DNA from: Gammaproteobacteria bacterium
Lineage (GTDB): Bacteria; Pseudomonadota; Gammaproteobacteria; Steroidobacterales; Steroidobacteraceae
Direction: 5' to 3'
Length of the DNA: 64,000 nucleotides
Assembly (NCBI GenBank): GCA_018970145.1
Contig: JAGWWY010000002.1
Coordinates: 186,001 to 250,000, forward strand
The notes below the pieces were generated by a model that was not told the origin of the DNA, made no database searches, and saw nothing but the letters and a program-made list of their open reading frames with translations. Made by a program: the position numbers and the translations under genes. Shown piece by piece: positions 26,355-35,133 of this stretch; position 1 is the first letter of the stretch; each line of letters opens with the position of its first letter.

Positions 26355-27416
26355 TCAGAGCGTTCCCTTGGTCGAGGGCAGATCGAGTCCTTCGCGCCGG
26401 AACGCGGCGCGCAGGGCGCGACCGGCTCCCTTGAAGCACGCCTCAATCATGTGATGGGTGTTGTCACCCACCACTGAGATGTGAATTGCGGCGCCGACGC
26501 TGTCGGCGAGCGAGCGGAAGAAGTGGGGCACGAGTTCGGTGGGCATCGTCCCGACCTGCTCGCGATGGAAGCGTCCTTCGAATACCGAATAAGCACGACC
26601 CGACAAGTCGATCGCGACCTGCGCCCGCGCTTCGTCCATTGGCAGAAGAAAGCCGTAGCGGTGTATGCCGCGCTTGTCGCCCAACGCCTTTTTCAACGCC
26701 TCGCCAAGAGCGATCGCGCAATCTTCGATGGTGTGGTGCTCATCGATGTGCAGATCGCCAAAACACTCGAGTGCGAGTGCGAATCCCCCGTGCTTGGCGA
26801 GTTGCTCGAGCATATGATCAAAGAATCCGATTCCGGTCTTCGCGCTGATCGGTCCCTCGGCATCAAGGTCGACCGTGACCCGAATCTCGGTTTCACGGGT
26901 CTGGCGATGGACGGCAGCACGCCGTGCCGTCAGTTCCTTGACGATCGCGGGCCAGCGGTAGGCTGCCTCGCCGTCGGCGAGCACCTTAAAGCCCTTGACG
27001 CCGAGGTTACTGGCAAAATCGAGATCGCTTTGTCGATCACCGATCATCGCACTTTGTCGCAGATCGACTGCATTATCGCGCACCCACTGATCGACGAGCC
27101 GAGTCGATGGCTTGCGGCAATCACAGCCAGCCGATTGGTGGTGCGGACAGATGAAGATCGCCTCGAAGGTGACGCCTTGGCTGGCAAACGTGTTGAGGAT
27201 GAACCGTTGCGGGAGTTCGAAGTGCTCTGTCGGGAAGGAGGCGGTACCGAGTCCATCCTGATTGGTCACCATGACGAGGCGAAAGCCGGCGGTTTGCAAG
27301 TCGTGCAGTGCAGCGAACACACCGGGTAGAAAGCGGACTTTCTCGAGCGAGTCCACCTGTTCGTCCGACGGCTCTTCGACCAAGGTTCCGTCGCGATCGA
27401 CGAACAAGACCTTCAT
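26355..27416 (-). CDS. hisB: Bifunctional histidinol-phosphatase / imidazoleglycerol-phosphate dehydratase
   Basis: 353 residues. The N-terminal HAD phosphatase (about 1-165) has DRDGTLVEEP with the nucleophilic Asp, MVTNQDGLG and CDCRKPSTRL, the zinc-binding type. The C-terminal IGPD domain (about 170-353) has GIGFFDHMLEQLAKHG, DEHHTIEDCAIALGEAL and HHMIEACFKGAGRAL, which hold the Mn sites. The fused form is characteristic of gammaproteobacteria and some relatives. Overlaps hisC by 4 bases. Confidence 0.97.
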   Translation of the reverse strand: MKVLFVDRDGTLVEEPSDEQVDSLEKVRFLPGVFAALHDLQTAGFRLVMVTNQDGLGTASFPTEHFELPQRFILNTFASQGVTFEAIFICPHHQSAGCDCRKPSTRLVDQWVRDNAVDLRQSAMIGDRQSDLDFASNLGVKGFKVLADGEAAYRWPAIVKELTARRAAVHRQTRETEIRVTVDLDAEGPISAKTGIGFFDHMLEQLAKHGGFALALECFGDLHIDEHHTIEDCAIALGEALKKALGDKRGIHRYGFLLPMDEARAQVAIDLSGRAYSVFEGRFHREQVGTMPTELVPHFFRSLADSVGAAIHISVVGDNTHHMIEACFKGAGRALRAAFRREGLDLPSTKGTL

Positions 27417-28483
27417 GACAGACTCCGGATGATGCGATCGTTTTGTTCTGGGGTGCCGATGGTGATTCGGATCGATTCACCGAGACCGCTCTTGCCGCGA
27501 AAATCGCGCACGATCAGACCAACCGCGGCTAACCGATCGAGCACGAGCCCGCCGTCGTAGGCGTCGACCAGCAGGAAGTTTGCCTCGCTCGGCCAGACGC
27601 GGGTCAGCAGTGGGCTGCTCGACAGGGCAACTCGTACTCGCTCGCGCTCACGCCGCAGACAATCGATGCGCTCGCGAGTGACGGCAAGCGCTGGCGGTTG
27701 CATGGCGATCGTCCCCCAGCGTGCGCTGTCGCAGGGTAGCGCGTAGGGCGGGATGATCTTGCGCAACAACTGCACCAAGGCCCGATGAGCGACCACGGCA
27801 CCGATGCGCAGACCGGCTAAACCATGCGCCTTCGAAAGCGTTCGAAGCACGATGAGATGTGGGTGCTGTGCCAAAGAAGCGATCCAGGAGGGCGTCGCGT
27901 CGAACTCGGCATACGCCTCATCGACGATCACGACAGATCGACCACGGGCAGCCTCAATGACCTGCCGGATGTCGGATGGCTCGAGACGATTACCCGTCGG
28001 ATTGTTTGGTGAGCACAGCCAAACCAACTTTGGCGTGTTGGCGCAAGACGCCTGCAAGGCTGCCACGATCGCCGGAACATCCAGCTGAAAATGCTCTCGC
28101 AATGGGATCGAGAGGGTGCGAGCGCCCTGAATCGCCGCAGCGACGGCGTACATGCCAAAAGTTGGCGGACAGACGATGACCGAATCTTCTCCGGCGCGAC
28201 AAAACGCTCGGGTCACCAGATCAATGCCTTCATCGCTGCCACGCCCAAGAAGAATTTGGTCAGCGTCGACGCCATAGTAGGCGGCCATTGCCGCAACCAG
28301 TGCGGTGGGCTGAGGCTCGGGATAGTAGTGACGTGCAAGACCATCACTCGATGAGATCGGCGGCCACGGCGACTCGTTGGCATGCAGGCGCTCGAGCTCC
28401 GGTCGCCACTGCGCGTGCTCGTACGCTTTGAGCGCTCGGATCTCGGCGCGCGCAAGCGACAGAACGCGATCGATCTCGCTCAT
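27413..28483 (-). CDS. hisC: Histidinol-phosphate aminotransferase
   Basis: 356-residue class I/II PLP aminotransferase. LGRGSDEGIDLVTRAF, SPNNPTGN and the PLP-lysine site LRTLSKAHGLAGLRIG are visible; the N-terminus includes LHANESPWP, the HisC substrate-binding segment. It converts imidazole acetol phosphate to histidinol phosphate. Overlaps hisD and hisB by 4 bases each, in line with a single transcript. Confidence 0.96.
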   Translation of the reverse strand: MSEIDRVLSLARAEIRALKAYEHAQWRPELERLHANESPWPPISSSDGLARHYYPEPQPTALVAAMAAYYGVDADQILLGRGSDEGIDLVTRAFCRAGEDSVIVCPPTFGMYAVAAAIQGARTLSIPLREHFQLDVPAIVAALQASCANTPKLVWLCSPNNPTGNRLEPSDIRQVIEAARGRSVVIVDEAYAEFDATPSWIASLAQHPHLIVLRTLSKAHGLAGLRIGAVVAHRALVQLLRKIIPPYALPCDSARWGTIAMQPPALAVTRERIDCLRRERERVRVALSSSPLLTRVWPSEANFLLVDAYDGGLVLDRLAAVGLIVRDFRGKSGLGESIRITIGTPEQNDRIIRSLS

Positions 28484-29787
28484 ACTCTGAGCTCCGCCAA
28501 ACGCAGATCGACGGCAAGCGCATGCGCATCGAGACCCTCGATACCGGCCAGCACGCTGGCTGTCGGCCCGAGCTCTCGCAGCCCGGCGGGTGACAATTCC
28601 TGCACGGTGATGCGCTTAAGGAAATCGTGCACCGACAGACCACTGTATGCGCGGGCATAACCGTAGGTCGGCAGCACGTGGTTGGTGCCCGAGCAGTAAT
28701 CTCCCATCGACTCTGGGCTCCATGCGCCCAAAAATATCGAGCCTGCGGACGTGATCGTTGGCAGATGCTGCCGCGCGTCTCTTAGCTGCAAAATCAGGTG
28801 CTCAGGTGCATAGTCGTTCGAAAGACGCAACGCCATCGCGAGGTCACTCACGACGATCAGTCGGCTGCGCTGCAGCGATTGATCGAGAATGTCGCGGCGC
28901 GAGAGCTTGGGCAATTGCGCCAGCGCGCTGGCACGAACAGCAGCGGCCATATCTTTGCAGGTCGTGAGCAAAATTGCCTGTGACAACGGATCGTGTTCGG
29001 CTTGCGCCAACAGGTCTGCTGCGACGAACTGCGGGTTGGCGCCATCATCGGCGATGACGAGTACCTCGGAAGGGCCGGCAGGCAGATCGAGCGCCGCGCC
29101 ACCGGCATCTTCGGCGACAACTTGCTTGGCCGCGGTCACCCATGCGGAGCCGGGACCGACGATCTTGTCAACCTTAGGAATCGTTTCGGTGCCATAAGCC
29201 ATCGCCGCAATGGCTTGTGCGCCGCCGACGGCGAACACCTCGGTGATGCCGAGCAGGCGTGCCGTCGCCAGTATCGAGTGGTGGATGGGATTGCCGCGCG
29301 CTGCCGGAGTGCAAAGAATACGCCGCGGACAGCCCGCAAGTTCCGAAGGCACCGCTGACATGATCAAAGCCGACGGCAACGGCGCCGAGCCACCGGGCAC
29401 GTATAGCCCGACGGAGTCGATCGGCCGGGTGATGCGTTCACATCGAACGCCCGGTGAGGTCTCGACCGATAGCGGAGTGGGCAACTGCGCCGCGTGGAAG
29501 CGCCGCACGTTGTCGATCGCGCGCTGCAGGGCGTCTCGCTCGATCGGTGATAGTGAACGCAGTGCCGCATCGAGATGCTCGAGGGGCACACGCAATGACT
29601 CAGGTTCGCCACCATCGAATCGTCGCGCGTAGTCGAGCACCGCTGAATCGCCCTCCGCACGCACCCGAGCCACCGTCTCGCGAACCAGTGCGACTACTTG
29701 TGCGCGCTCAGCGACGGCGGGACGCGACAGGGCTTCGCGCTGCGCGTTCGCGTCGAGCGTCGCGTAATCGAGGATTGGCAACATCAT
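28480..29787 (-). CDS. hisD: Histidinol dehydrogenase
   Basis: 435 residues. Zn- and NAD-dependent enzyme for the last two oxidation steps to histidine. Signatures are YVPGGSAPLPSALIM, KVDKIVGPGSAWVTAAKQ, AGPSEVLVIADDGA, QAEHDPLSQA and GTNHVLPTYGYAR. It overlaps hisG and hisC by 4 bases each. No lesion is seen. Confidence 0.97.
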   Translation of the reverse strand: MMLPILDYATLDANAQREALSRPAVAERAQVVALVRETVARVRAEGDSAVLDYARRFDGGEPESLRVPLEHLDAALRSLSPIERDALQRAIDNVRRFHAAQLPTPLSVETSPGVRCERITRPIDSVGLYVPGGSAPLPSALIMSAVPSELAGCPRRILCTPAARGNPIHHSILATARLLGITEVFAVGGAQAIAAMAYGTETIPKVDKIVGPGSAWVTAAKQVVAEDAGGAALDLPAGPSEVLVIADDGANPQFVAADLLAQAEHDPLSQAILLTTCKDMAAAVRASALAQLPKLSRRDILDQSLQRSRLIVVSDLAMALRLSNDYAPEHLILQLRDARQHLPTITSAGSIFLGAWSPESMGDYCSGTNHVLPTYGYARAYSGLSVHDFLKRITVQELSPAGLRELGPTASVLAGIEGLDAHALAVDLRLAELRV

Positions 29788-30689
29788 GCCAGCATCTTCT
29801 CGACGGGCAACACGAGCAGGGCACTCGCGCCCGCGGCTTTAAGGCTCTCCAGCGTCTCCCAAAAGACATTCTCGCGACAAACCGCGTGCACGGCGACTCG
29901 ATCCGGGTGCCCCTCGAGCGGAATGATGGTCGGTGATTCGCTGCCGGGCAGCAGTTGGCGAATGGCGGGCAGGGCACTGCGCGGTGCGTGCAGCATGATG
30001 TATTTGCTTTCGCGAACTTGTTGCACGCCATCGATTCGCATCAGCAGACGCTCGACCCATTCTGTCTTGATGGGATCGATAGCAACCGGCGTTCGAATCA
30101 AGACGACCTGACTCTCGAGGATGGTTTCCACCTCACGCAGGCGATTTGCGAGCAAAGTGGACCCCGTTGATACCAGATCGCAGATCGCATCGGCGCGCCC
30201 GAGACGCGGTGCGATCTCGACTGCACCTGAGAGCGTGACGATATCGGCCTTGATGTCTCTCTCGCGCAGGAAACGTCCGAGTACATACGGATAGGTGGTC
30301 GCGACGCGCTTGCCCTGCAGCGAGGCGACTCCTGTCCACGTGATCTCTTCCGGTATCGCGATCACGAGTCGACATCGCCCAAAGTCAAGTGGGCGCAACA
30401 CCGTGAACTTCGGCTCGTGACCGCGCGCAATCCACTCGAGGCGCTTCTCCTCGAGCACGTTGAGTCCGACGAGGCCCAAATCGCAAACGTCCTCCTCGAC
30501 CAAGTCGGGAATGTCATCGTCGCGAACGAACAGCAAATCGAGCGGCATATTTTCGCCGAAGCCAACGAGTTGATCCTTGCCGCGGGAAAACTTGAGACCA
30601 CATCGGACCAGCAGATCGGTCGAATGGTCGGTCAAGCGACCAGACTTCTGTACCGCGAGCTTCAGACGATTCGGATCGGCCGCGGACAT
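29784..30689 (-). CDS. hisG: ATP phosphoribosyltransferase (long form)
   Basis: 301 residues, the long HisG form with a C-terminal regulatory domain that needs no HisZ. Signatures: LKLAVQKSGRLTDHS, DLGLVGLNVLEE, ATTYPYVLGRFLRE (PRPP region) and SGAVEIAPRLGRADAICDLVSTGSTL. The C-terminal domain includes PRSALPAIRQLLPGSESPTIIPLEG. It is the histidine-inhibited first step. The ATG at 30689 shares a base with the stop of the TrpR-like gene; longer N-terminal extensions overlap that gene. Confidence 0.96.
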   Translation of the reverse strand: MSAADPNRLKLAVQKSGRLTDHSTDLLVRCGLKFSRGKDQLVGFGENMPLDLLFVRDDDIPDLVEEDVCDLGLVGLNVLEEKRLEWIARGHEPKFTVLRPLDFGRCRLVIAIPEEITWTGVASLQGKRVATTYPYVLGRFLRERDIKADIVTLSGAVEIAPRLGRADAICDLVSTGSTLLANRLREVETILESQVVLIRTPVAIDPIKTEWVERLLMRIDGVQQVRESKYIMLHAPRSALPAIRQLLPGSESPTIIPLEGHPDRVAVHAVCRENVFWETLESLKAAGASALLVLPVEKMLA

Positions 30690-31000
30690 CAGCGATTCTC
30701 CTGCAAGCGTTGACGGGCAAGCTCGTAGCCGCCGTTGCCATCGCCAACGTAGCGCGCGACTCGCGCGATGGTGGTCACACTGACACCGGTGTGTTTGTGG
30801 ATCTCGCGGTACGGCACACCGCGCTCGAGCCACTCGACGACGGCCCAACGATCCGACATCGCCTCGAGCTCAGCAGGTGTGCAGAGGTCGCGAAAGAAGG
30901 CGCGACACTCTTCGACCGACTTGAGGGTCAGAATCGCTTGGTAGAGCTGTTTTTCGGCGCGGGCCTCTTGCCGAGGCGAGACCGTGGGGTGGGGCTTCAT
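30689..31000 (-). CDS. TrpR-fold regulator (YerC/YecD family), probable his-operon repressor
   Basis: 103 residues. The TrpR/YerC superfamily helix-turn-helix is seen as CTPAELEAMSDRWAVVEWLERGVPYREIHKHTGVSVTTIARVARYVGDGNGGY. It is the first cistron of the his operon, its stop overlapping the hisG start. A promoter and an 18-base imperfect palindrome resembling a trp operator lie 16-60 bases upstream. By analogy with TrpR, which binds tryptophan, it may bind histidine as co-repressor and autoregulate; that is inference. No tryptophan genes are nearby. Confidence 0.88.
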   Translation of the reverse strand: MKPHPTVSPRQEARAEKQLYQAILTLKSVEECRAFFRDLCTPAELEAMSDRWAVVEWLERGVPYREIHKHTGVSVTTIARVARYVGDGNGGYELARQRLQENR

Positions 31001-31015
31001 GGAATCTGTTTGAAT

Positions 31016-31033
31016 GTATTAACGTGTTAGTAC
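31016..31033. promoter_or_regulatory. Candidate operator for the TrpR-like regulator
   Basis: GTATTAACGTGTTAGTAC is an imperfect inverted repeat; 14 of 18 bases match its reverse complement. The half-site TTAGTAC resembles the E. coli trp operator half CTAGTAC. It overlaps the downstream edge of the his -10 element, so a bound repressor would block transcription. Confidence 0.6.
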
Positions 31034-31060
31034 AATAGAACACGACGGTGAAAAATTCAA
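31032..31060 (-). promoter_or_regulatory. Sigma70 promoter of the trpR-like/his operon
   Basis: Minus strand: -35 TTGAAT (31055-31060), 17-base spacer, -10 TATTGT (31032-31037). The -10 runs into the palindromic operator, and the first start codon (31000) lies about 25 bases after the predicted transcription start. Confidence 0.7.
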
Positions 31061-31068
31061 GGAGTAAC

Positions 31069-31098
31069 TTGACGCCTGTCGGGCCAGCCACTTACCAT
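31069..31098 (+). promoter_or_regulatory. Sigma70 promoter of metX-metB
   Basis: TTGACG (31069-31074) and TACCAT (31093-31098) with an 18-base spacer. The predicted start near 31105 coincides with the first base of the SAM riboswitch, which supports both calls. Confidence 0.6.
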
Positions 31099-31105
31099 CC
31101 GCCGC

Positions 31106-31217
31106 CTCATCGAGACCGGCAGAGGGACAGGCCCGACGAAGCCGGGGCAACCAACGGTGCCAACCACACCGTGAAGGTGCCAACTCCTGCCGCAGCACAG
31201 GACTGCGGTCAGATGAG
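31106..31217 (+). ncRNA. SAM-I (S-box) riboswitch upstream of metX
   Basis: The conserved S-box core is readable: CTCATC (P1 5' strand), CAGAGGGACAGGCCCGACGA, then GCCGGGGCAACC, a P3 arm around CGGTGCC...GGTGCC, AACTCCTGC, and GATGAG closing P1 (31212-31217). It senses S-adenosylmethionine and turns off methionine genes; the genes behind it are metX and metB. The downstream stem CCGACAG/CTGTCGG (31220-31251) is followed by no U-run, so the expression platform is not an obvious intrinsic terminator and may act on translation or Rho access. Confidence 0.88.
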
Positions 31218-31219
31218 TG

Positions 31220-31251
31220 CCGACAGGGCTCCGAAAGGGGATGGCTGTCGG
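31220..31251 (+). promoter_or_regulatory. Hairpin after the SAM riboswitch, possible expression platform
   Basis: CCGACAG (31220-31226) pairs with CTGTCGG (31245-31251), with inner pairing of CTCC to GGGG around a GAAA loop. A second small stem of CCGC/GCGG follows. No U-tract is present. Confidence 0.5.
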
Positions 31252-31324
31252 TCCCCGCCAAACGCGGGCACTCGTCGAGAGAGTTGGTCGGTGTGAGCTA
31301 TTGCAACCGGAATACCACTCGAAC

Positions 31325-32311
31325 ATGTCGTCTCACAAAGTCCACCCAGTCCGCGAAGGGATTTTGTCCTCTGGCAAGCCGTTTTCTTTGCACCATGGCG
31401 GGAAGCTGGCCACGCTCGAGATCGGGTGGCGTTGCGTCGGTGATCCGTCACATCCGATCTTGGTAGCGCTCGGCGGCATTTCTGCACACCGGGTGGTTTG
31501 CGATCAATCTGACCCGGATAGCGGTTGGTGGCGCACGATTGTCGGTCCCGGTTTGCCGGTCCCGTCAGACCGTTTCCAGATACTCTCGTTCGATTATCTC
31601 GGCGGTAGCGGCCACACGTCAGGTCCAAGGGACTCTCTCGTCTTTCCGAGTGTATCGACCGTTGATCAAGCCGAGCTGTTGAACCGCATCATGGGTCACC
31701 TCGAGATCGAGTCGATTCACGCCTTTGTCGGAGCCTCGTACGGCGGTATGGTCGGCCTCGCGTTCGCCGCGCGTTACCCGCAGCTGCTGCAACGACTGAT
31801 CGTGCTCAGCGCTGCGCATCGCACGCATCCGATGGCGACTGCGTGGCGCAGCGTGCAACGCCGTATCGTCCGGCTAGGTGATCGACTCGGCGATACACGA
31901 TCCGCACTCGCGCTCGCCCGAGGGCTTGCGATGTCAACCTATCGCTCGCCCGAGGAATTCCTACAGCGCTTTAACGGCAATGCCCGTCACACTGCCGATG
32001 GTGCCGTCTTTCCGGTTGAGGAATATTTGATGTCCCGCGGCGAACAATATGCCGCACGCTACTCGGCCGGCAGTTTTGTCACGTTGTCGGAATCGATCGA
32101 TTTACACCGGATCGATCCGAGCCGGATTGCCGTCCCGGTATCGGCGCTGGCGGTGAGCTCCGATCAGCTTGTTCCGCTCGCTGATATGCAAATGCTCGCC
32201 ACCATGCTGCCGAACGGTCGACTGACGCAAATCGATTCGATTTTCGGGCACGATGCGTTCCTGAAAGAGCCGCAGCCGTTGCACTCGTTTTTTGATCAAA
32301 GCTTAAGGTAA
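31325..32311 (+). CDS. metX: Homoserine O-acyltransferase (MetX-like)
   Basis: 328-residue alpha/beta hydrolase-fold acyltransferase that activates homoserine for methionine synthesis. The nucleophile elbow is GASYGGM, the acid lies in SSDQLVPLADM, and the histidine in FGHDAFLKE, the last being a MetX hallmark. The oxyanion-side segment DYLGGSGHTSGP differs from the usual GS..GSTGP pattern of acetyl-specific MetX, so the acyl donor (acetyl- or succinyl-CoA) is uncertain. ATG 31325 starts after the riboswitch; the longer in-frame start at 31217 would begin inside it. metB starts 2 bases downstream. Confidence 0.87.
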   Translation: MSSHKVHPVREGILSSGKPFSLHHGGKLATLEIGWRCVGDPSHPILVALGGISAHRVVCDQSDPDSGWWRTIVGPGLPVPSDRFQILSFDYLGGSGHTSGPRDSLVFPSVSTVDQAELLNRIMGHLEIESIHAFVGASYGGMVGLAFAARYPQLLQRLIVLSAAHRTHPMATAWRSVQRRIVRLGDRLGDTRSALALARGLAMSTYRSPEEFLQRFNGNARHTADGAVFPVEEYLMSRGEQYAARYSAGSFVTLSESIDLHRIDPSRIAVPVSALAVSSDQLVPLADMQMLATMLPNGRLTQIDSIFGHDAFLKEPQPLHSFFDQSLR

Positions 32312-32313
32312 CC

Positions 32314-33480
32314 ATGAATCGCAAGACCGAGGCCGCTAGTGATCCGCAAACCCGTGCCGTACGAGCCGGGCTCGAATCCGACCCCACGACCGGTGCGGTC
32401 GTCCCGCCGATCCATTTGAGTTCCACATTCGCGTTTCCAAGCTTTGGTGTGAAGGGTCGCTACGACTACTCGCGCTCGGGCAATCCCACGCGCGACCTGC
32501 TCGCGGAGGCGGTGGCTGACTTGGAGGGTGGGGCCGGTGCCGTGGTGACGGGATCAGGGATGGGTGCGATCGCGTTGGTCGGGCAAATCCTCAAGCAAGG
32601 CGCGCGCATCGTCGTACCTCACGATTGCTACGGTGGCACGTTTCGTTTGTTCACGGCCTGGCAGCGACGCGGCGATTTTCGTGTCGAGTTCGTCGATTTC
32701 GGCGATGACAGCGCCTGGCGCGCTGCGCTCGGCACGCCGGCGGATTTAGTTTGGGTGGAGTCACCGAGTAATCCGTTGCTGCGTATCACCGACATCCGAG
32801 AGGTCGCACGTGTGGCCCATGCGGCTGGCGCGAAGGTCGCGGTTGATAACACCTTCCTCTCGCCGGTGCTGCAACAGCCCTTATCGCTCGGCGCCGATCT
32901 CGTGGTGCACTCGATGACCAAATATCTCAACGGGCACAGCGATGTGATCTCAGGCGCGGTCGTTGCCGCGACGGCAGAGGATGCAACACAGCTCGCCTGG
33001 TGGGCCAACGCACTTGGCATGACCGGCGGGGCGTTCGACAGCTTCCTCGTGCTGCGCGGGTTGCGAACGTTACACGCCCGAATGGCGATCCACGAGCAGA
33101 ACGCGAATGAACTGGCGAGTTGGTTGCAGACTCAGGCGGGTATCCGTCGGGTTCTTTATCCCGGCTTAGTCGACCACCCGGGTCATTCGATAGCGCGAGC
33201 GCAACAACGCGGTTTCGGCGCTATCGTGACCATCGACCTGGCAGGTGGCTTGAGCGCCGTCGAAAAATTGGTTGGCGAACTCCAATTGTTTTCGTTGGCT
33301 GAATCGCTTGGCGGTGTGGAGAGCCTCGTTGCCCATCCAGCCACGATGACGCATGCCGCGATGGACCCGGCGGCGCGAGCAGCCGCGGGGCTGACCGAGG
33401 GTCTGCTGCGCTTGTCGGTCGGTATCGAAGCAGTCAGCGACCTGCGCAAGGACCTCGCGCAGGCCCTGCAAAAGCTGTAA
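32314..33480 (+). CDS. metB: Cystathionine gamma-synthase / Cys-Met metabolism PLP enzyme
   Basis: 388 residues of the Cys/Met PLP family. Signatures: YDYSRSGNPTRDLLAEAVADLEGG, SGMGAI, ESPSNPLLRITDI, DNTFLSPVLQQPL and HSMTKYLNGHSD with the PLP lysine, then SLGGVESL. It joins O-acylhomoserine with cysteine to cystathionine. Cystathionine gamma-lyase has the same fold, but the pairing with metX under a SAM riboswitch supports the synthase. It is convergent with leuB, 11 bases apart. Confidence 0.88.
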   Translation: MNRKTEAASDPQTRAVRAGLESDPTTGAVVPPIHLSSTFAFPSFGVKGRYDYSRSGNPTRDLLAEAVADLEGGAGAVVTGSGMGAIALVGQILKQGARIVVPHDCYGGTFRLFTAWQRRGDFRVEFVDFGDDSAWRAALGTPADLVWVESPSNPLLRITDIREVARVAHAAGAKVAVDNTFLSPVLQQPLSLGADLVVHSMTKYLNGHSDVISGAVVAATAEDATQLAWWANALGMTGGAFDSFLVLRGLRTLHARMAIHEQNANELASWLQTQAGIRRVLYPGLVDHPGHSIARAQQRGFGAIVTIDLAGGLSAVEKLVGELQLFSLAESLGGVESLVAHPATMTHAAMDPAARAAAGLTEGLLRLSVGIEAVSDLRKDLAQALQKL

Positions 33481-33491
33481 ACGCGAGGACG

Positions 33492-34550
33492 CTAAACCAA
33501 CGCGGCGAGTACCGCATCGCCCATCTCGCTCGTCGAGAGGGGCTTGACGTCCGGCGTCGCGATATCGGCAGTGCGCGCGCCGGCATCGAGCGCGCGGCCA
33601 ACGGCTTTCTCGATCGCCGCGGCCTCGGCATCCAAGCCGAGCGAATGCCGGAGCAACATCGCCGCGCTCATGACCGTACCGATCGGATTGGCGATACCCT
33701 TGCCGGCGATATCGGGTGCCGAGCCATGGATCGGCTCGTAGAGGCCGCGCTTGCCATCACCCAACGCGGCCGAGGGCAATACGCCCAAAGAACCCGCGAG
33801 CATCGCGCCCTCGTCTGTGAGTACATCGCCGAACAAGTTCTCGGTGAGGATGACATCGAAGTCGCGCGGGTTACGAATCAGTTGCATGGCCGCGGAGTCG
33901 ACCAGCATGTGCTCGATGCTGACCGAGGGGAATTCTTCCCTGATCACACGCTCGCTCACGTTGCGCCACAAGCGTGAGGTCTCCAGCACATTCGATTTGT
34001 CAATCTGCGTGATTTTGTTTCGGCGACGGGCGGCGAGGCGGCCTGCCATGCGGGTGACCCGTTCGATTTCGCCGACGGTATACGCACACTCGTCGACGGC
34101 GCGATCACCGTCGCGCCACTTCTTGCCGAAGTAGATTCCACCGGTAAGTTCCCGCACGAAGAGCAGGTTCACGCCATCGATGATCTCGGGCTTCAGGGGC
34201 GAGGCCGCTTTCAATGTGGGATGGACCCGGATCGGGCGAAGGTTCGCGTAAACGCCGAGCTCGGCGCGCAGGCGCAGTAGTGCCGCCTCCGGCCGAATGG
34301 CTGCGTTTGGCCCCCACTTGGGTCCACCGATGGCACCGAGCAGCACGCCGTCAGCGGCGAGGCAGCCCTGGCGCGTGTGTTCAGGGAGGCCGTCACCGAA
34401 TTGGTCGATAGCCACGCCGCCAAAAGGTAACTCGTCGAGGATGAACTCGTGTTGGTGCAAATTCGCGACGGCCCTCAGCACGCGCAAAGCCTCGGCGATC
34501 ACTTCAGGGCCGATTCCGTCGCCCCCGAGCACGGCGATTCGCGCCTTCAT
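33492..34550 (-). CDS. leuB: 3-isopropylmalate dehydrogenase
   Basis: 352 residues. The IDH/IPMDH fold is clear: [67 protein letters not shown] and [19 protein letters not shown]. It uses NAD to oxidise and decarboxylate 3-isopropylmalate. ATG 34550 overlaps the leuD stop by 4 bases; longer frames enter leuD. Last gene of the ilvC-leuACDB operon. Confidence 0.97.
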   Translation of the reverse strand: MKARIAVLGGDGIGPEVIAEALRVLRAVANLHQHEFILDELPFGGVAIDQFGDGLPEHTRQGCLAADGVLLGAIGGPKWGPNAAIRPEAALLRLRAELGVYANLRPIRVHPTLKAASPLKPEIIDGVNLLFVRELTGGIYFGKKWRDGDRAVDECAYTVGEIERVTRMAGRLAARRRNKITQIDKSNVLETSRLWRNVSERVIREEFPSVSIEHMLVDSAAMQLIRNPRDFDVILTENLFGDVLTDEGAMLAGSLGVLPSAALGDGKRGLYEPIHGSAPDIAGKGIANPIGTVMSAAMLLRHSLGLDAEAAAIEKAVGRALDAGARTADIATPDVKPLSTSEMGDAVLAALV

Positions 34551-35125
34551 GCGTGGCGACGCGACTCGTAGGCCTTTATTTTGGCATCTTGCGAAAGCAG
34601 GTAGCCGAGTTCGTCGACGCCATGGGTCAAACAATGACGAGCAAACCCGTCGATTGGAAAACTCACGCTGCGATCATTCGGCAGCTTCAACGAGGCGTGC
34701 ACCAGGTCGATTTCGACCTCAACACCGGGATTCGCGAGCAACCACGCATGCGTTTCGTCATCGACGATAATCGGCAATAATCCGTTCTTCAAAGAATTAT
34801 TTCGGAAGATATCGGCGATCTCAGCGCTGATTACCGCTTGAAAACCGAAGTCCACGAGCGCCCACGGCGCATGCTCTCTCGATGAGCCGCAGCCGATGTT
34901 ACGACCGGCGACGAGCACGCGACATCCGACGGCTTCGGGACGATTAAGGATAAAGTCCGGCTTCGGTTGACCCGCGGCGTCGTAGCGCCAGTCGGCAAAG
35001 AGTTGTTTGCCCAGGCCTTCCTTGGTGGTCGTCGTCAAAAAACGCGCCGGCACGATCTGGTCGGTGTCGATGTTGGTAGAGGGCATCACGACAGTGCGTG
35101 AGCGAATGACGGTAATCGGATCCAT
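34547..35125 (-). CDS. leuD: 3-isopropylmalate dehydratase small subunit
   Basis: 192 residues, normal biosynthetic length. Signatures [31 protein letters not shown] and [22 protein letters not shown]. It pairs with LeuC of the same operon. Its TTTTKEGLG loop separates it clearly from the catabolic LeuD-like protein at 5980-6633. Overlaps leuB by 4 bases and follows leuC by 8. Confidence 0.97.
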   Translation of the reverse strand: MDPITVIRSRTVVMPSTNIDTDQIVPARFLTTTTKEGLGKQLFADWRYDAAGQPKPDFILNRPEAVGCRVLVAGRNIGCGSSREHAPWALVDFGFQAVISAEIADIFRNNSLKNGLLPIIVDDETHAWLLANPGVEVEIDLVHASLKLPNDRSVSFPIDGFARHCLTHGVDELGYLLSQDAKIKAYESRRHA

Positions 35126-35133
35126 GGTGGGCC

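Noticed and set aside
31106-31296. Small ORF across the SAM riboswitch
   Set aside because: The open frame runs through conserved riboswitch sequence, has no ribosome site and no recognisable protein.
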